Shown here piece by piece: positions 1 to 6,198 of a DNA stretch of 9,746 bases; within the stretch, counting starts at the first letter, position 1; every line of letters begins with the position of its first letter. The stretch spans positions 739 through 10,484 of the forward strand of contig DIVX01000109.1 in NCBI GenBank assembly GCA_002422505.1, written 5' to 3'. The notes beneath the pieces were generated by a model, which was not told the DNA's origin, did no database searches, and was given only the letters and a program-made list of their open reading frames with translations. A program made the translations under genes and the position numbers. Source of the DNA: Desulfovibrio sp. UBA6121 (GTDB lineage: Bacteria; Desulfobacterota; Desulfovibrionia; Desulfovibrionales; Desulfovibrionaceae).

Positions 1-523
1 CGACATCGACGCCAACGGCATCGTGAACGTTTCCGCCAAGGACACCGGCACCGGCAAGGAGCAGTCCATCCGCATCACCGCCTCCAGCGGCCTGTCTGAA
101 ACGGACATCGACCGCATGGTGAAGGACGCCGAGGCCCACGCCGAAGAGGACAAAAAGAAGCAGGCGCTCATCGAGGCGCGCAACCAGGCCGACAGCCTGG
201 TCTACAGCACCGAAAAGAGCCTGAAGGACATCGGCGACAAGGTCGACCCCGTGCTCAAGGGCGACCTGGAAGCCAAGATCGAGGGCGTGAAAAAGGCCCT
301 GGAGACCGAGGACGTGGACACCATCAAGGCCGCGGCCGATGAACTGGCCCAAAGCTCGCACAAGCTGGCCGAGCAGTTGTACGCCCAGAAGCAGGCCGAG
401 CCCGGCGCGGGCGCGGCTGGCGGCGCGGGCGGCTGCGCTGGCGGCACCTGCGGCGGCGCGGCTGGCGGCGCCAAGCCTGCCGACGACAACGTGGTCGACG
501 CGGACTACACCGAGGTCAAATAA
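1..523 (+). CDS. dnaK: Chaperone DnaK (Hsp70), C-terminal part, 5' end outside window
   Basis: Hsp70 chaperone; binds exposed hydrophobic peptides in the cytoplasm in an ATP-dependent cycle with DnaJ and GrpE. The frame is open from base 2 with no start in the window, so the ATPase domain and most of the substrate-binding domain lie upstream. Seen here: the end of the beta-sandwich (DIDANGIVNVSAKD), the conserved GTGKEQSIRITASSGLS stretch, the charged helical lid, a Gly/Ala-rich linker, and the conserved acidic tail ending VVDADYTEVK before TAA at 521-523. The linker carries two cysteines (GGCAGGTCGG), which is not usual for this disordered tail. No dnaJ follows; the gene ends at a strong terminator. 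Identification is close to certain. Confidence 0.97.
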   Translation, partial: DIDANGIVNVSAKDTGTGKEQSIRITASSGLSETDIDRMVKDAEAHAEEDKKKQALIEARNQADSLVYSTEKSLKDIGDKVDPVLKGDLEAKIEGVKKALETEDVDTIKAAADELAQSSHKLAEQLYAQKQAEPGAGAAGGAGGCAGGTCGGAAGGAKPADDNVVDADYTEVK

Positions 524-542
524 GCCCTTACCCAGGCGCGGC

Positions 543-571
543 TTGCCTTGCACGGCAAGAGAGCTTACCAT
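543..571 (+). promoter_or_regulatory. Possible sigma70-type promoter overlapping the dnaK terminator
   Basis: TTGCCT (543-548) and TACCAT (566-571) each match the consensus -35 and -10 hexamers at four of six bases and are separated by exactly 17 nt. Transcription would start near 578, inside the terminator stem. It is the only reasonable promoter seen between dnaK and the next gene, but such matches arise by chance and this is a weak call. Confidence 0.3.
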
Positions 572-573
572 AT

Positions 574-608
574 CCCGGCTTGCGGACCCTCCGCAGGCCG
601 GGATTTTT
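574..608 (+). terminator. Rho-independent terminator of dnaK
   Basis: A 12-bp stem (574-585 with 591-602, one G:U pair) closes a 5-nt loop ACCCT and is followed directly by A and five T (603-608). It lies 50 bp after the dnaK stop and only 33 bp before the next start codon, so either the following operon has a promoter overlapping this terminator or it depends on read-through. Confidence 0.9.
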
Positions 609-641
609 CATTCCGCACCCAGGCTTCGGGGAGGCCACCGC

Positions 642-2711
642 ATGACCAAGGCGATCATATCGCGCCACCGGGGCAAACGTCCCGCCGCCCTGCGGCTGGC
701 GGCCTTCTTGCTTGTTCTGGCGACCATGCTGGCCTGCGCGGGCTGCACCACGCTCACCCTGCCGGAGGCCTCGCAGAAGCCGGTGGAGGTGCTGGGCGAC
801 CAGCCCACTCAGGAGCTGGCCGCAGAGGCCGAAGGCTACTGGAAGACCGGGAACTATCCCCTGGCCGAGCTGCTTTACTCGCGCCTGTTGGCCCGCGCCG
901 ACCTGGACCGGGACGAGCGGCTGACCGCCATGGACCGCCTGGCCGAAAGCTCCTTCAAGGCCCGCCACTTCCATCAGGCCAAGCAGGCCCTGGACCGCCG
1001 CGCCGGGACAGACAGCTCCGTGCTCGGCACCTGGGCCTGGCACGAGCTCTACATCCGCACCCTGGCCGCGCTGAACCGCCAGGACCTGCTGGACATCCAC
1101 CAGACCTGGATGCTTGCGCACACCGAACTACCCTTCCCCGTGCGCGCCCAGGCCATGATCCTGTTCTCTGAACTCGCCATAAAAAGCGGCGACAACGCCC
1201 GCTCCCTGGACCTTTTGGCCCAGGTGCACCGCCAGGCCCCGGACGACGCCTCCCGGCTGCTTTTGGAGCGGCTGTATGCCTCCGCCCTGTTGGAACTGAC
1301 GGAAGAGCAGCTTTCCGCCCTGGCGCGCACGGCCAGCCCCGCGCCCAAGGTGTTCCCGCAGGCCCTGGTCCTGCGCGAGGCCGCCCGGCGCGGCGCGCGC
1401 TCCAGCCTTGGCCCTGCGGCCCTTGCGGCCCTGCAACGGCGGCCCGGCCCGCTTTTCGCCCAAAACGCAACCCGCGTGCAAACCGACCAGCCCCAGGCCT
1501 TTTTGCCCGCCAGGGGCGGCGTGGCCCGCATGGCCCTGGTGCTGCCGCTCACGGGGCGCTTTGCCGCCACCGGGCAAAAGGTGCTGCGCGGAGCAAGCGC
1601 CGCCCAGAAGCGCCTGGCCGCTCAGGGCCGCGCGGTGGAACTCACCGTCATCAACGCCGAAACAGCAGATTGGCGCGAACAGTTGGCCGCCCTGCCCGCA
1701 AGCGTGGCCACGGTGGGCGGGCCGCTTCTGAACGTGGAGGCCTTGCGCAGCCTCTCGGCCGACGGCTCCCTGACGCGACGCGCCGTGTTCGCCTTCCAGC
1801 CCGACCTGGGAACCATCCAGGAAGGCGCGCAGGCGTGGCGCTTCTACCCCAGCTTCCAGGACCAGGCGCGCGCGCTCATCGAGCTCACGGCCAACCAGTT
1901 GGACATCCACTCCGTGGCGATTCTGGCCCCGAAGAACCGCTACGGCCAGCGCATGGCCGAGGTCTTCCAGGCCGAGGCCAAGGCCAAGGGCCTGCGGCTG
2001 GCCGCCAGCGAAACCTACCCGCCGGACGACCACCCACGCTGGCTCCAGAGCGTAAGCCACCTGCTCAAGATACCGGACGGCTTCCGCCACAACAAAAGCA
2101 TGCCCCTGCCCATGCCGGACTTTGGCGCGGTGTTCATGCCAGAGGACTGGGGCCAAGCCGAACTGCTCGCCTCCAACTTCCACTTCTTTGAAGGCCAGCA
2201 CCTGCTTTTTCTGGGCACAGACCTCTGGAGCGTCGGCCTGGACAACGCCCAGGACGTGGACGACACCTATTTCCAGCAGGCCGCCTGCCCAGGGGCCTGG
2301 TGGCCAGAGACCAACGGAGGCCGCGCCCTGCAGGCCGTCATGGATGAAGAACACATGGGCCAGGCAGATTTCTGGACTGCGCTGGGCTTCGACTTCGTCC
2401 GCCTGGGCGCGCGCCTGGGCCTGGGCGAAGGCTGGACCCCCGCCGAGGTGAACGCGCGTCTTGCGGGGCTGAAGGACCTGGACTACAGCATGGCCCCGGT
2501 GGTTTGGAACGCACAAGGCCAGGCCCGGCAGAACCTGTACCTGTTCACCCCGCGCAAGGACGGCAAGGCTCTGGTGGACCCGGACACCATGCGGGCCAGC
2601 ATCCAGAAGAGCAAGGACCGGCGCGAACGCCGCCTGAGCATGTCGCGTGAGATTCAGAAGAACAAAAAGGCTGGCGCTTCTGGCAGCCTCACCCAGGACG
2701 TAAAGGATTAA
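642..2711 (+). CDS. Large lipoprotein with helical N-domain and type 1 periplasmic-binding fold (LpoA/LppC-like)
   Basis: 689 aa. The start at 642 is chosen because GGGGAGG (628-634) precedes it by 7 nt and it opens a lipoprotein signal: basic residues, a hydrophobic stretch (about 17-31), then Cys32 or Cys35 (MLACAGC) as the acylated residue. Residues about 50-280 are Ala/Leu-rich helices of TPR type (AEGYWKTGNYPLAELLYSRL). From about residue 291 (VARMALVLPLTGRFAATG) to about 640 runs a periplasmic binding protein type 1 fold (VAILAPKNRYGQRMAEVF; later LLFLGTDLW). This two-part layout is that of LpoA, the outer-membrane lipoprotein activator of penicillin-binding protein 1A, and of related 'penicillin-binding protein activator' or amino-acid-binding-like proteins of deltaproteobacteria. 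The tail (about 660-689) is Lys/Arg-rich. First gene of an operon with gatC 14 nt downstream. The fold is well supported; the exact role is inferred. Confidence 0.78.
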   Translation: MTKAIISRHRGKRPAALRLAAFLLVLATMLACAGCTTLTLPEASQKPVEVLGDQPTQELAAEAEGYWKTGNYPLAELLYSRLLARADLDRDERLTAMDRLAESSFKARHFHQAKQALDRRAGTDSSVLGTWAWHELYIRTLAALNRQDLLDIHQTWMLAHTELPFPVRAQAMILFSELAIKSGDNARSLDLLAQVHRQAPDDASRLLLERLYASALLELTEEQLSALARTASPAPKVFPQALVLREAARRGARSSLGPAALAALQRRPGPLFAQNATRVQTDQPQAFLPARGGVARMALVLPLTGRFAATGQKVLRGASAAQKRLAAQGRAVELTVINAETADWREQLAALPASVATVGGPLLNVEALRSLSADGSLTRRAVFAFQPDLGTIQEGAQAWRFYPSFQDQARALIELTANQLDIHSVAILAPKNRYGQRMAEVFQAEAKAKGLRLAASETYPPDDHPRWLQSVSHLLKIPDGFRHNKSMPLPMPDFGAVFMPEDWGQAELLASNFHFFEGQHLLFLGTDLWSVGLDNAQDVDDTYFQQAACPGAWWPETNGGRALQAVMDEEHMGQADFWTALGFDFVRLGARLGLGEGWTPAEVNARLAGLKDLDYSMAPVVWNAQGQARQNLYLFTPRKDGKALVDPDTMRASIQKSKDRRERRLSMSREIQKNKKAGASGSLTQDVKD

Positions 2712-2715
2712 GGAG
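2710..2715 (+). promoter_or_regulatory. Ribosome binding site of gatC, overlapping the upstream stop codon
   Basis: AAGGAG at 2710-2715 uses the last two bases of the TAA stop (2709-2711) of the preceding gene and lies 10 nt before the ATG at 2726. The overlap suggests translational coupling between the lipoprotein gene and gatC. Confidence 0.7.
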
Positions 2716-2725
2716 CAGCAACAGC

Positions 2726-3010
2726 ATGAGCATCAGCCCCGAAGAAGTCGCCAAGGTGGCCCGCCTGGCGCGGCTCGACCTAAGCCAGGACACGATCGGC
2801 CAGTACGCCGCCCAGCTCGACGGCATCCTGGACTACATGGACAAGCTCTCCGAGCTGGACACCTCCAGCGTGGAGCCCATGTACACCCCGGTGGACCAGG
2901 TAAGCGTCATGCGCGACGATGTGGTCAAGAAAGACTATGCCCGCGCGGACATTTTGAAAAACGCCCCGGAGACCGACGGCGCGTTCTTCATCGTGCCGCG
3001 CATCGTTTAA
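2726..3010 (+). CDS. gatC: Aspartyl/glutamyl-tRNA amidotransferase subunit C
   Basis: 94 aa, the usual length for GatC. This small subunit wraps around and stabilises GatA in the GatCAB complex, which converts Glu-tRNA(Gln), and often Asp-tRNA(Asn), to the amide form in the cytoplasm. Family hallmarks seen: N-terminal EEVAKVARLARLDLS, the central QLDGILDYMDKLSELDT, the VEPMYTP segment, then the RDDVV region and the C-terminal end FFIVPRIV. It sits 14 nt after the lipoprotein gene and 26 nt before the preferred gatA start, so it is part of one operon. It implies that this organism makes Gln-tRNA, and possibly Asn-tRNA, by the indirect route. Confidence 0.96.
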   Translation: MSISPEEVAKVARLARLDLSQDTIGQYAAQLDGILDYMDKLSELDTSSVEPMYTPVDQVSVMRDDVVKKDYARADILKNAPETDGAFFIVPRIV

Positions 3011-3036
3011 CCCCTCCCCGCGAACGGATGCACCAC

Positions 3037-4500
3037 ATGCCCGAACTTACGCAAATGACTCTCTCCGAGGTCCGCAAGGCCCTTTTGGACAAGACCGTTA
3101 GCGCCGCCGAAGTGACCGACGCCGCGCTTTCCCGCATCGACGCCACCGAGCCCAAGGTGCGGGCGCTGCTCTCCCTGCAGGCCGAGGAAGCCCAGGCTCA
3201 GGCCAAAGCGCTGGACGCAAGCGGCCCCGATGCGACCAAGCCCCTATGGGGCGTGCCGCTGGTGGTCAAGGACGTGCTGGCCACCAAGGGCGTGCCCACC
3301 ACTTGCGGCTCCAAGATTCTTGAGAATTTCCGCCCCGTGTACGACGCCACCGCCGTGGCCCGCTTGAAGGACGCCGGGGCCATCCTGCTCGGCAAGGCCA
3401 ACATGGACGAGTTCGCCATGGGCTCCACCACGGAAAATTCCGCCTACTTCGCCACCAAGAACCCCTGGGATCTTGAGCGCGTGCCCGGCGGCTCCAGCGG
3501 CGGCTCCGGCGCGACTGTGGCGACAGGCCAGTGCTATGGGGCGCTCGGCACCGACACCGGCGGCTCCATCCGCCTGCCCGCCAGCTTCTGCGGCATTGTG
3601 GGGCTCAAGCCCAGCTATGGCCGCGTGTCGCGCTTCGGCATGGTGGCCTATGGCTCCTCCCTCGATCAGATCGGCCCCATGACGCGCAGCGTGGAAGACG
3701 CCGCCCGCCTGCTGCAGGTCATTGCCGGGCACGACGAGCGCGACTCCACCTGCGTGAACGTCCCCGTGCCCGACTATGTGGCCGCGCTGTCCGAAAAGAC
3801 CGACTTGAAGGGCCTGACCATCGGCCTGCCCGCCGAATATTGGGACAAGGGACTCGCGCCCGAGGTGGCCGAGGCCTGCGCCACGGCCATCAAGACGGCG
3901 GAAGCCCTGGGTGCGAAGACAGTGCCGGTGGCCCTCAAGCTCTCGCAGTACGCCATTGCCACCTATTACATCATCGCCGTAGCCGAGGCGAGCTCCAACC
4001 TGGCGCGCTTCGACGGCGTGCGCTACGGTCACCGCACAAAAGCCCCGGAAAACCTGCTGGACATGTACGTCAAGAGCCGCTCCGAGGGCTTCGGCGACGA
4101 GGTGCAACGACGCATCATCCTGGGCACCTATGTGCTGTCCTCCGGCTATTACGACGCCTATTACCACAAGGCCGCACAGGTGCGCCGCCTCATCCGCCAG
4201 GACTTCGAGGCCGCGCTTTCCCAGTGCGACGTGCTGGCCGGGCCGGTGTGCCCCACCACGGCCTTCAAGGTGGGCGAAATGACCAGCGATCCCTTGCAGA
4301 TGTACTTGATGGACATCTTCACCATCAGCACCAACCTGGCCGGGCTGCCGGGCATGAGCCTGCCCGTGGGCCTGGGACGCGAAAGCGGCATGCCCGTTGG
4401 CCTGCAGCTTACCGGGCGCGCCTTTGGCGAGGCCGCCCTGCTGCAAACGGCCCAGGTGCTGGAAAAGAACGTTTGCGCCACCGGCAGCCCCACGCTGTAG
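3037..4500 (+). CDS. gatA: Aspartyl/glutamyl-tRNA amidotransferase subunit A (amidase)
   Basis: Glutaminase/amidase subunit of GatCAB; releases ammonia from glutamine for transfer to mischarged tRNA. 487 aa from the ATG at 3037; an in-frame ATG at 3028 would add three residues (MHH). I prefer 3037 because a short GGA lies 8 nt upstream, 3028 has no Shine-Dalgarno sequence, and the catalytic residues then fall at Lys78, Ser153 and Ser177, one off the Lys79-Ser154-Ser178 triad known for S. aureus GatA. Motifs seen: GVPLVVKDVL (Lys), GGSSGGSGA (cis-Ser), GTDTGGSIRLPA (nucleophile Ser), and the C-terminal GLPGMSLPVGL. Full length and intact. gatB is not in the window, so the third subunit is encoded elsewhere. 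The next gene starts 17 nt after the stop. Confidence 0.97.
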   Translation: MPELTQMTLSEVRKALLDKTVSAAEVTDAALSRIDATEPKVRALLSLQAEEAQAQAKALDASGPDATKPLWGVPLVVKDVLATKGVPTTCGSKILENFRPVYDATAVARLKDAGAILLGKANMDEFAMGSTTENSAYFATKNPWDLERVPGGSSGGSGATVATGQCYGALGTDTGGSIRLPASFCGIVGLKPSYGRVSRFGMVAYGSSLDQIGPMTRSVEDAARLLQVIAGHDERDSTCVNVPVPDYVAALSEKTDLKGLTIGLPAEYWDKGLAPEVAEACATAIKTAEALGAKTVPVALKLSQYAIATYYIIAVAEASSNLARFDGVRYGHRTKAPENLLDMYVKSRSEGFGDEVQRRIILGTYVLSSGYYDAYYHKAAQVRRLIRQDFEAALSQCDVLAGPVCPTTAFKVGEMTSDPLQMYLMDIFTISTNLAGLPGMSLPVGLGRESGMPVGLQLTGRAFGEAALLQTAQVLEKNVCATGSPTL

Positions 4501-4517
4501 CCCCGAAGGAGAACGCC

Positions 4518-4907
4518 ATGCCCGTCACCCTGGTCAGCATCCTCAAGGGCCGCAGCCCGGAGGAAAAGCGCGCCCTCATGGAAGCCGTGCAGGGGGCCAT
4601 CGCCAGCAGCCTGGGCCTGCCCCCGCAGGACCGCAACCTGCGCCTGAGCGTGCACGGGCCGGATGAATGGCTGCTGCCCGAGGGCAAGAGCGACAACTAC
4701 GTGCTGGTGGAGATTGCGCTTTTCGCCGGGCGTACGGCGGAGACCAAAGGCGCGCTGTACGCGGCCATTGTGCAGGCGCTGGAAGGCCAAGGCGTGGACC
4801 GGGGCGATGTGTTCATCCGCCTTGTGGACCAGCCGCGCGAAAACTTCGGCATCCGGGGCGGCCAGCGCGCGGACCTGGTGCAGCTGGGCTACCAGGTTAC
4901 AATCTAG
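4518..4907 (+). CDS. Tautomerase-superfamily protein (malonate semialdehyde decarboxylase-like, Tautomerase_2)
   Basis: 129 aa with AAGGAG (4506-4511) 6 nt before the ATG. The protein begins Met-Pro, so removal of Met exposes the catalytic N-terminal proline that defines the tautomerase superfamily. Length and the C-terminal motif VFIRLVDQPRENFGIRGG match the MSAD-like group rather than the 60-aa 4-oxalocrotonate tautomerases. Counting from Pro1, Asp falls at position 37, the number of the active-site Asp of the characterised malonate semialdehyde decarboxylase; Arg71 (AGRTAETK) is a candidate substrate-binding residue. Last gene of the lipoprotein-gatC-gatA operon, 17 nt after gatA and followed by a terminator. 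The superfamily is well supported; the substrate is unknown and its link to GatCA may be only positional. Confidence 0.82.
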   Translation: MPVTLVSILKGRSPEEKRALMEAVQGAIASSLGLPPQDRNLRLSVHGPDEWLLPEGKSDNYVLVEIALFAGRTAETKGALYAAIVQALEGQGVDRGDVFIRLVDQPRENFGIRGGQRADLVQLGYQVTI

Positions 4908-4969
4908 CGCACGCTTAGCGCGGCCCCCAGCCAGCAAACGGCAGGCGGCCCGGACCATGACACGACGCT

Positions 4970-5018
4970 AAAGAGGCCGTTTTCGCCAGCGCTTCCGCCT
5001 TGCGAGAACGGCCTCTTT
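4970..5018. terminator. Long-stem, probably bidirectional terminator
   Basis: A 17-bp stem (4970-4986 with 5002-5018, one G:U pair on the plus strand) with a 15-nt loop. The stem base is AAA/TTT, giving a short U run on either strand (CTCTTTCTTT on plus, CTCTTTAGC on minus). It lies 62 bp after the tautomerase stop and downstream of the convergent minus-strand gene ending at 5279, so it can serve both transcripts. The U tracts are short, so efficiency in either direction is uncertain. Confidence 0.82.
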
Positions 5019-5052
5019 CTTTGCCTGCGACAACGCAGCCGAGGCGCTGGCC

Positions 5053-5205
5053 CCGGCCTGATCCGGCCTGTTCCGGCCTGTCCCGACCTGCCCCGGCCTG
5101 ATCCGAATGCCCCGGCCTGATCCGAATGCTTCGGCCTGTTCCGAATGTCCCGAATGCTTCGGCCTGTTCCGAATGTCCCGAATGCTTCGGCCTGCTTCAA
5201 ATGCC
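5053..5205. repeat. Tandem array of two short interleaved modules
   Basis: The stretch parses without gaps into a 10-nt module A (YCGGCCTGNN) and a 9-nt module B (CCGAATGNN), in the order AAAAABABABBABBAb, where b is degenerate and the fourth A is CCGACCTGCC. The two 28-nt ABB-length blocks at 5132-5159 and 5160-5187 are identical. Module lengths of 10 and 9 and the 28-nt block shift the reading frame, so a protein-coding origin is unlikely, although frames on both strands stay open by chance. Each TTCGG-cctgtt-CCGAA junction could form a 5-bp hairpin. It lies in the presumed 3' untranslated region of the minus-strand gene ending at 5279. No function is known to me. Confidence 0.88.
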
Positions 5206-5278
5206 TTGCCCCGCTCCGAACATCTCGGGCTCATCCGACCCGGCCAAAGCGGCCAGGGCGTTGGCCACGCGCCGAAGC

Positions 5279-5527
5279 CTACTGCCCCCCAGCCGGGGCG
5301 TTCTGGACCAAAACCTTGGCGTCCACCAGACGCTTGGCCATGTGGTCGAAGGCCACCATCATCTGCATGAAGGCCTCGGGGCGCATCACCAGGCGCTCGC
5401 GGGTCTCCATCACCGGCTCGCCCGCATCATCCACCTTGTCCGCCGAAAGGGTCCCCAGGTCGATGCGCACCATGCCTGCGGCAAAACCTATCTGCGTCAC
5501 CGCGTCAACAAATCTCTCGCTCTCCAT
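5279..5527 (-). CDS. Small conserved-looking protein of unknown function (possibly DUF3467-like)
   Basis: 82 aa from the ATG at 5527, preceded by GGAGG (5532-5536) with a tight 4-nt gap. The frame stays open upstream to 5596, but that extension is Arg/Pro-rich low-complexity sequence, so the shorter start is preferred. The protein begins MESERFVDAVTQIGFAAG and has a short strand-like segment (MVRIDLGTLS), an acidic turn, a second strand (ETRERLVMRPEAF) and a helix (MMVAFDHMAKRLVDAKVL). This strand-'RxVMxPxxF'-helix layout recalls DUF3467, but I cannot confirm it. No signal peptide or membrane segment is seen, so it is likely cytoplasmic. It is transcribed alone from the 5528-5703 gap and convergently with the tautomerase operon. 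Confidence 0.7.
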   Translation of the reverse strand: MESERFVDAVTQIGFAAGMVRIDLGTLSADKVDDAGEPVMETRERLVMRPEAFMQMMVAFDHMAKRLVDAKVLVQNAPAGGQ

Positions 5528-5703
5528 CTGTCCTCCGATACTCCTCTGTTTCCGTTCTGTGTGAGCCCGCGCGCCAGGCGGCGTGCGCGAGCGCAACCCT
5601 AGCCCAAAGCGCTTGGGCCGGGCAACTGCCTACGCAGCGCCTGGGCGGCGTTTCGCGCCATAACCCCAGGGGGGTCCGATTGGTAAAACACCACCCAGGC
5701 GAA
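5528..5703. other. Gap upstream of the small minus-strand gene; no promoter recognised
   Basis: 176 bp between the small gene and the regulator's terminator. It must hold the promoter of the minus-strand gene, but no convincing sigma70 or sigma54 boxes were found. It contains a 6-5-6 inverted repeat, GCCCAA-AGCGC-TTGGGC (5602-5618), which could be an operator or chance. Confidence 0.4.
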
Positions 5704-5748
5704 GCAAAGAAAAGGCCCGGCCAGGAGCAATCCACTCCGGGCCGGGCC
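5704..5748 (-). terminator. Rho-independent terminator of the znuA-zur operon
   Basis: On the minus strand a 9-bp perfect GC stem (5740-5748 with 5714-5722), extended after one mismatch by a 4-bp inner stem (GGAG/CTCC) with a 7-nt loop, is followed by TTTTCTTTG. It begins 24 bp after the regulator's stop codon at 5773-5775. Orientation fits only the minus strand. Confidence 0.92.
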
Positions 5749-5772
5749 GTGTTCCTCGCAAGCTCAGAGGCT

Positions 5773-6180
5773 TCAAACGTTCAGGCAGCCCCGGCACACC
5801 CCGGCGAAGCGCACATCCACCGAGTCCACCTGCATGGGCAGGCGGGAGAGCAATTCGTCCAGCCCGGCGCCGAAGGAGCCGGAATCCAGGCACTCCGTGT
5901 GCCCGCAGCGCGAGCAGGTGAAGTGCGCGTGCCCGGCCGGCCCGGTGCGCAGGCAGTAGCGAAAGGCGCGCTCCCCGGCGTTGTGCCGGGTGGCGAGCTT
6001 GTGCGCCACCAGCAGGTCCAGGATGCGGTACAACGTCACGCGGTTCAACTGCGCGCCAAGTGTCGCCAGCAGCTCCTGCGGCGTTGCGGGTGCGCCCGTC
6101 GCAGCCAGGGCCCGCACCACCAGCACACGCTTTTCCGTGGCGGCCAACCCGCCGCGCGCAAGAACCTCGGCCTCGTTCAT
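5773..6180 (-). CDS. zur: Fur-family metal-responsive repressor, probably Zur (zinc uptake regulator)
   Basis: 135 aa, typical for Fur-family repressors. Winged-helix N-domain with recognition helix NRVTLYRILDLL (residues 46-57); C-terminal dimerisation domain. The structural zinc site is complete: C89xxC92 (FTCSRCGH) and C129xxC132 (VCRGC). Cys76 (FRYCLR), with nearby His84, His86 and His94, suits a zinc-sensing site, and Cys at this point is seen in Zur; the His cluster typical of iron-sensing Fur is not obvious. Second gene of an operon with znuA: only 17 nt separate the znuA stop from the ATG, and AAGGAGAG lies in that gap. Likely role: dimer that with zinc represses its own operon and the divergent permease genes. 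Membership in the Fur family is secure; Zur specificity rests on context and Cys76. Confidence 0.85.
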   Translation of the reverse strand: MNEAEVLARGGLAATEKRVLVVRALAATGAPATPQELLATLGAQLNRVTLYRILDLLVAHKLATRHNAGERAFRYCLRTGPAGHAHFTCSRCGHTECLDSGSFGAGLDELLSRLPMQVDSVDVRFAGVCRGCLNV

Positions 6181-6198
6181 TTCCTCTCTCCTTGTGCG

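Noticed and set aside
1128..2516. A 462-codon open frame on the minus strand inside the lipoprotein gene
   Set aside because: Antisense shadow of a protein with clear signal peptide and binding-protein fold; the translated sequence is Gly/Gln/Arg-rich and resembles no family.
3244..4446. A 400-codon open frame on the minus strand inside gatA
   Set aside because: gatA is intact with all catalytic motifs; the antisense frame is low-complexity Gly/Ala/His.
3531..4907. Possible fusion of gatA's 3' region with the tautomerase in one plus-strand frame
   Set aside because: The tautomerase frame is simply open upstream through gatA. The ribosome site at 4506-4511 and the Met-Pro start mark the true beginning.
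5053..5205. CRISPR array
   Set aside because: The repeats are only 9-10 nt with two-base variable positions and no unique spacers; no cas genes are present.
4968..5234. Possible small repeat-containing proteins translated from the array on either strand
   Set aside because: Module lengths of 10, 9 and 28 nt shift the frame, so no peptide repeat is kept; no good ribosome site; the frames include the terminator stem.
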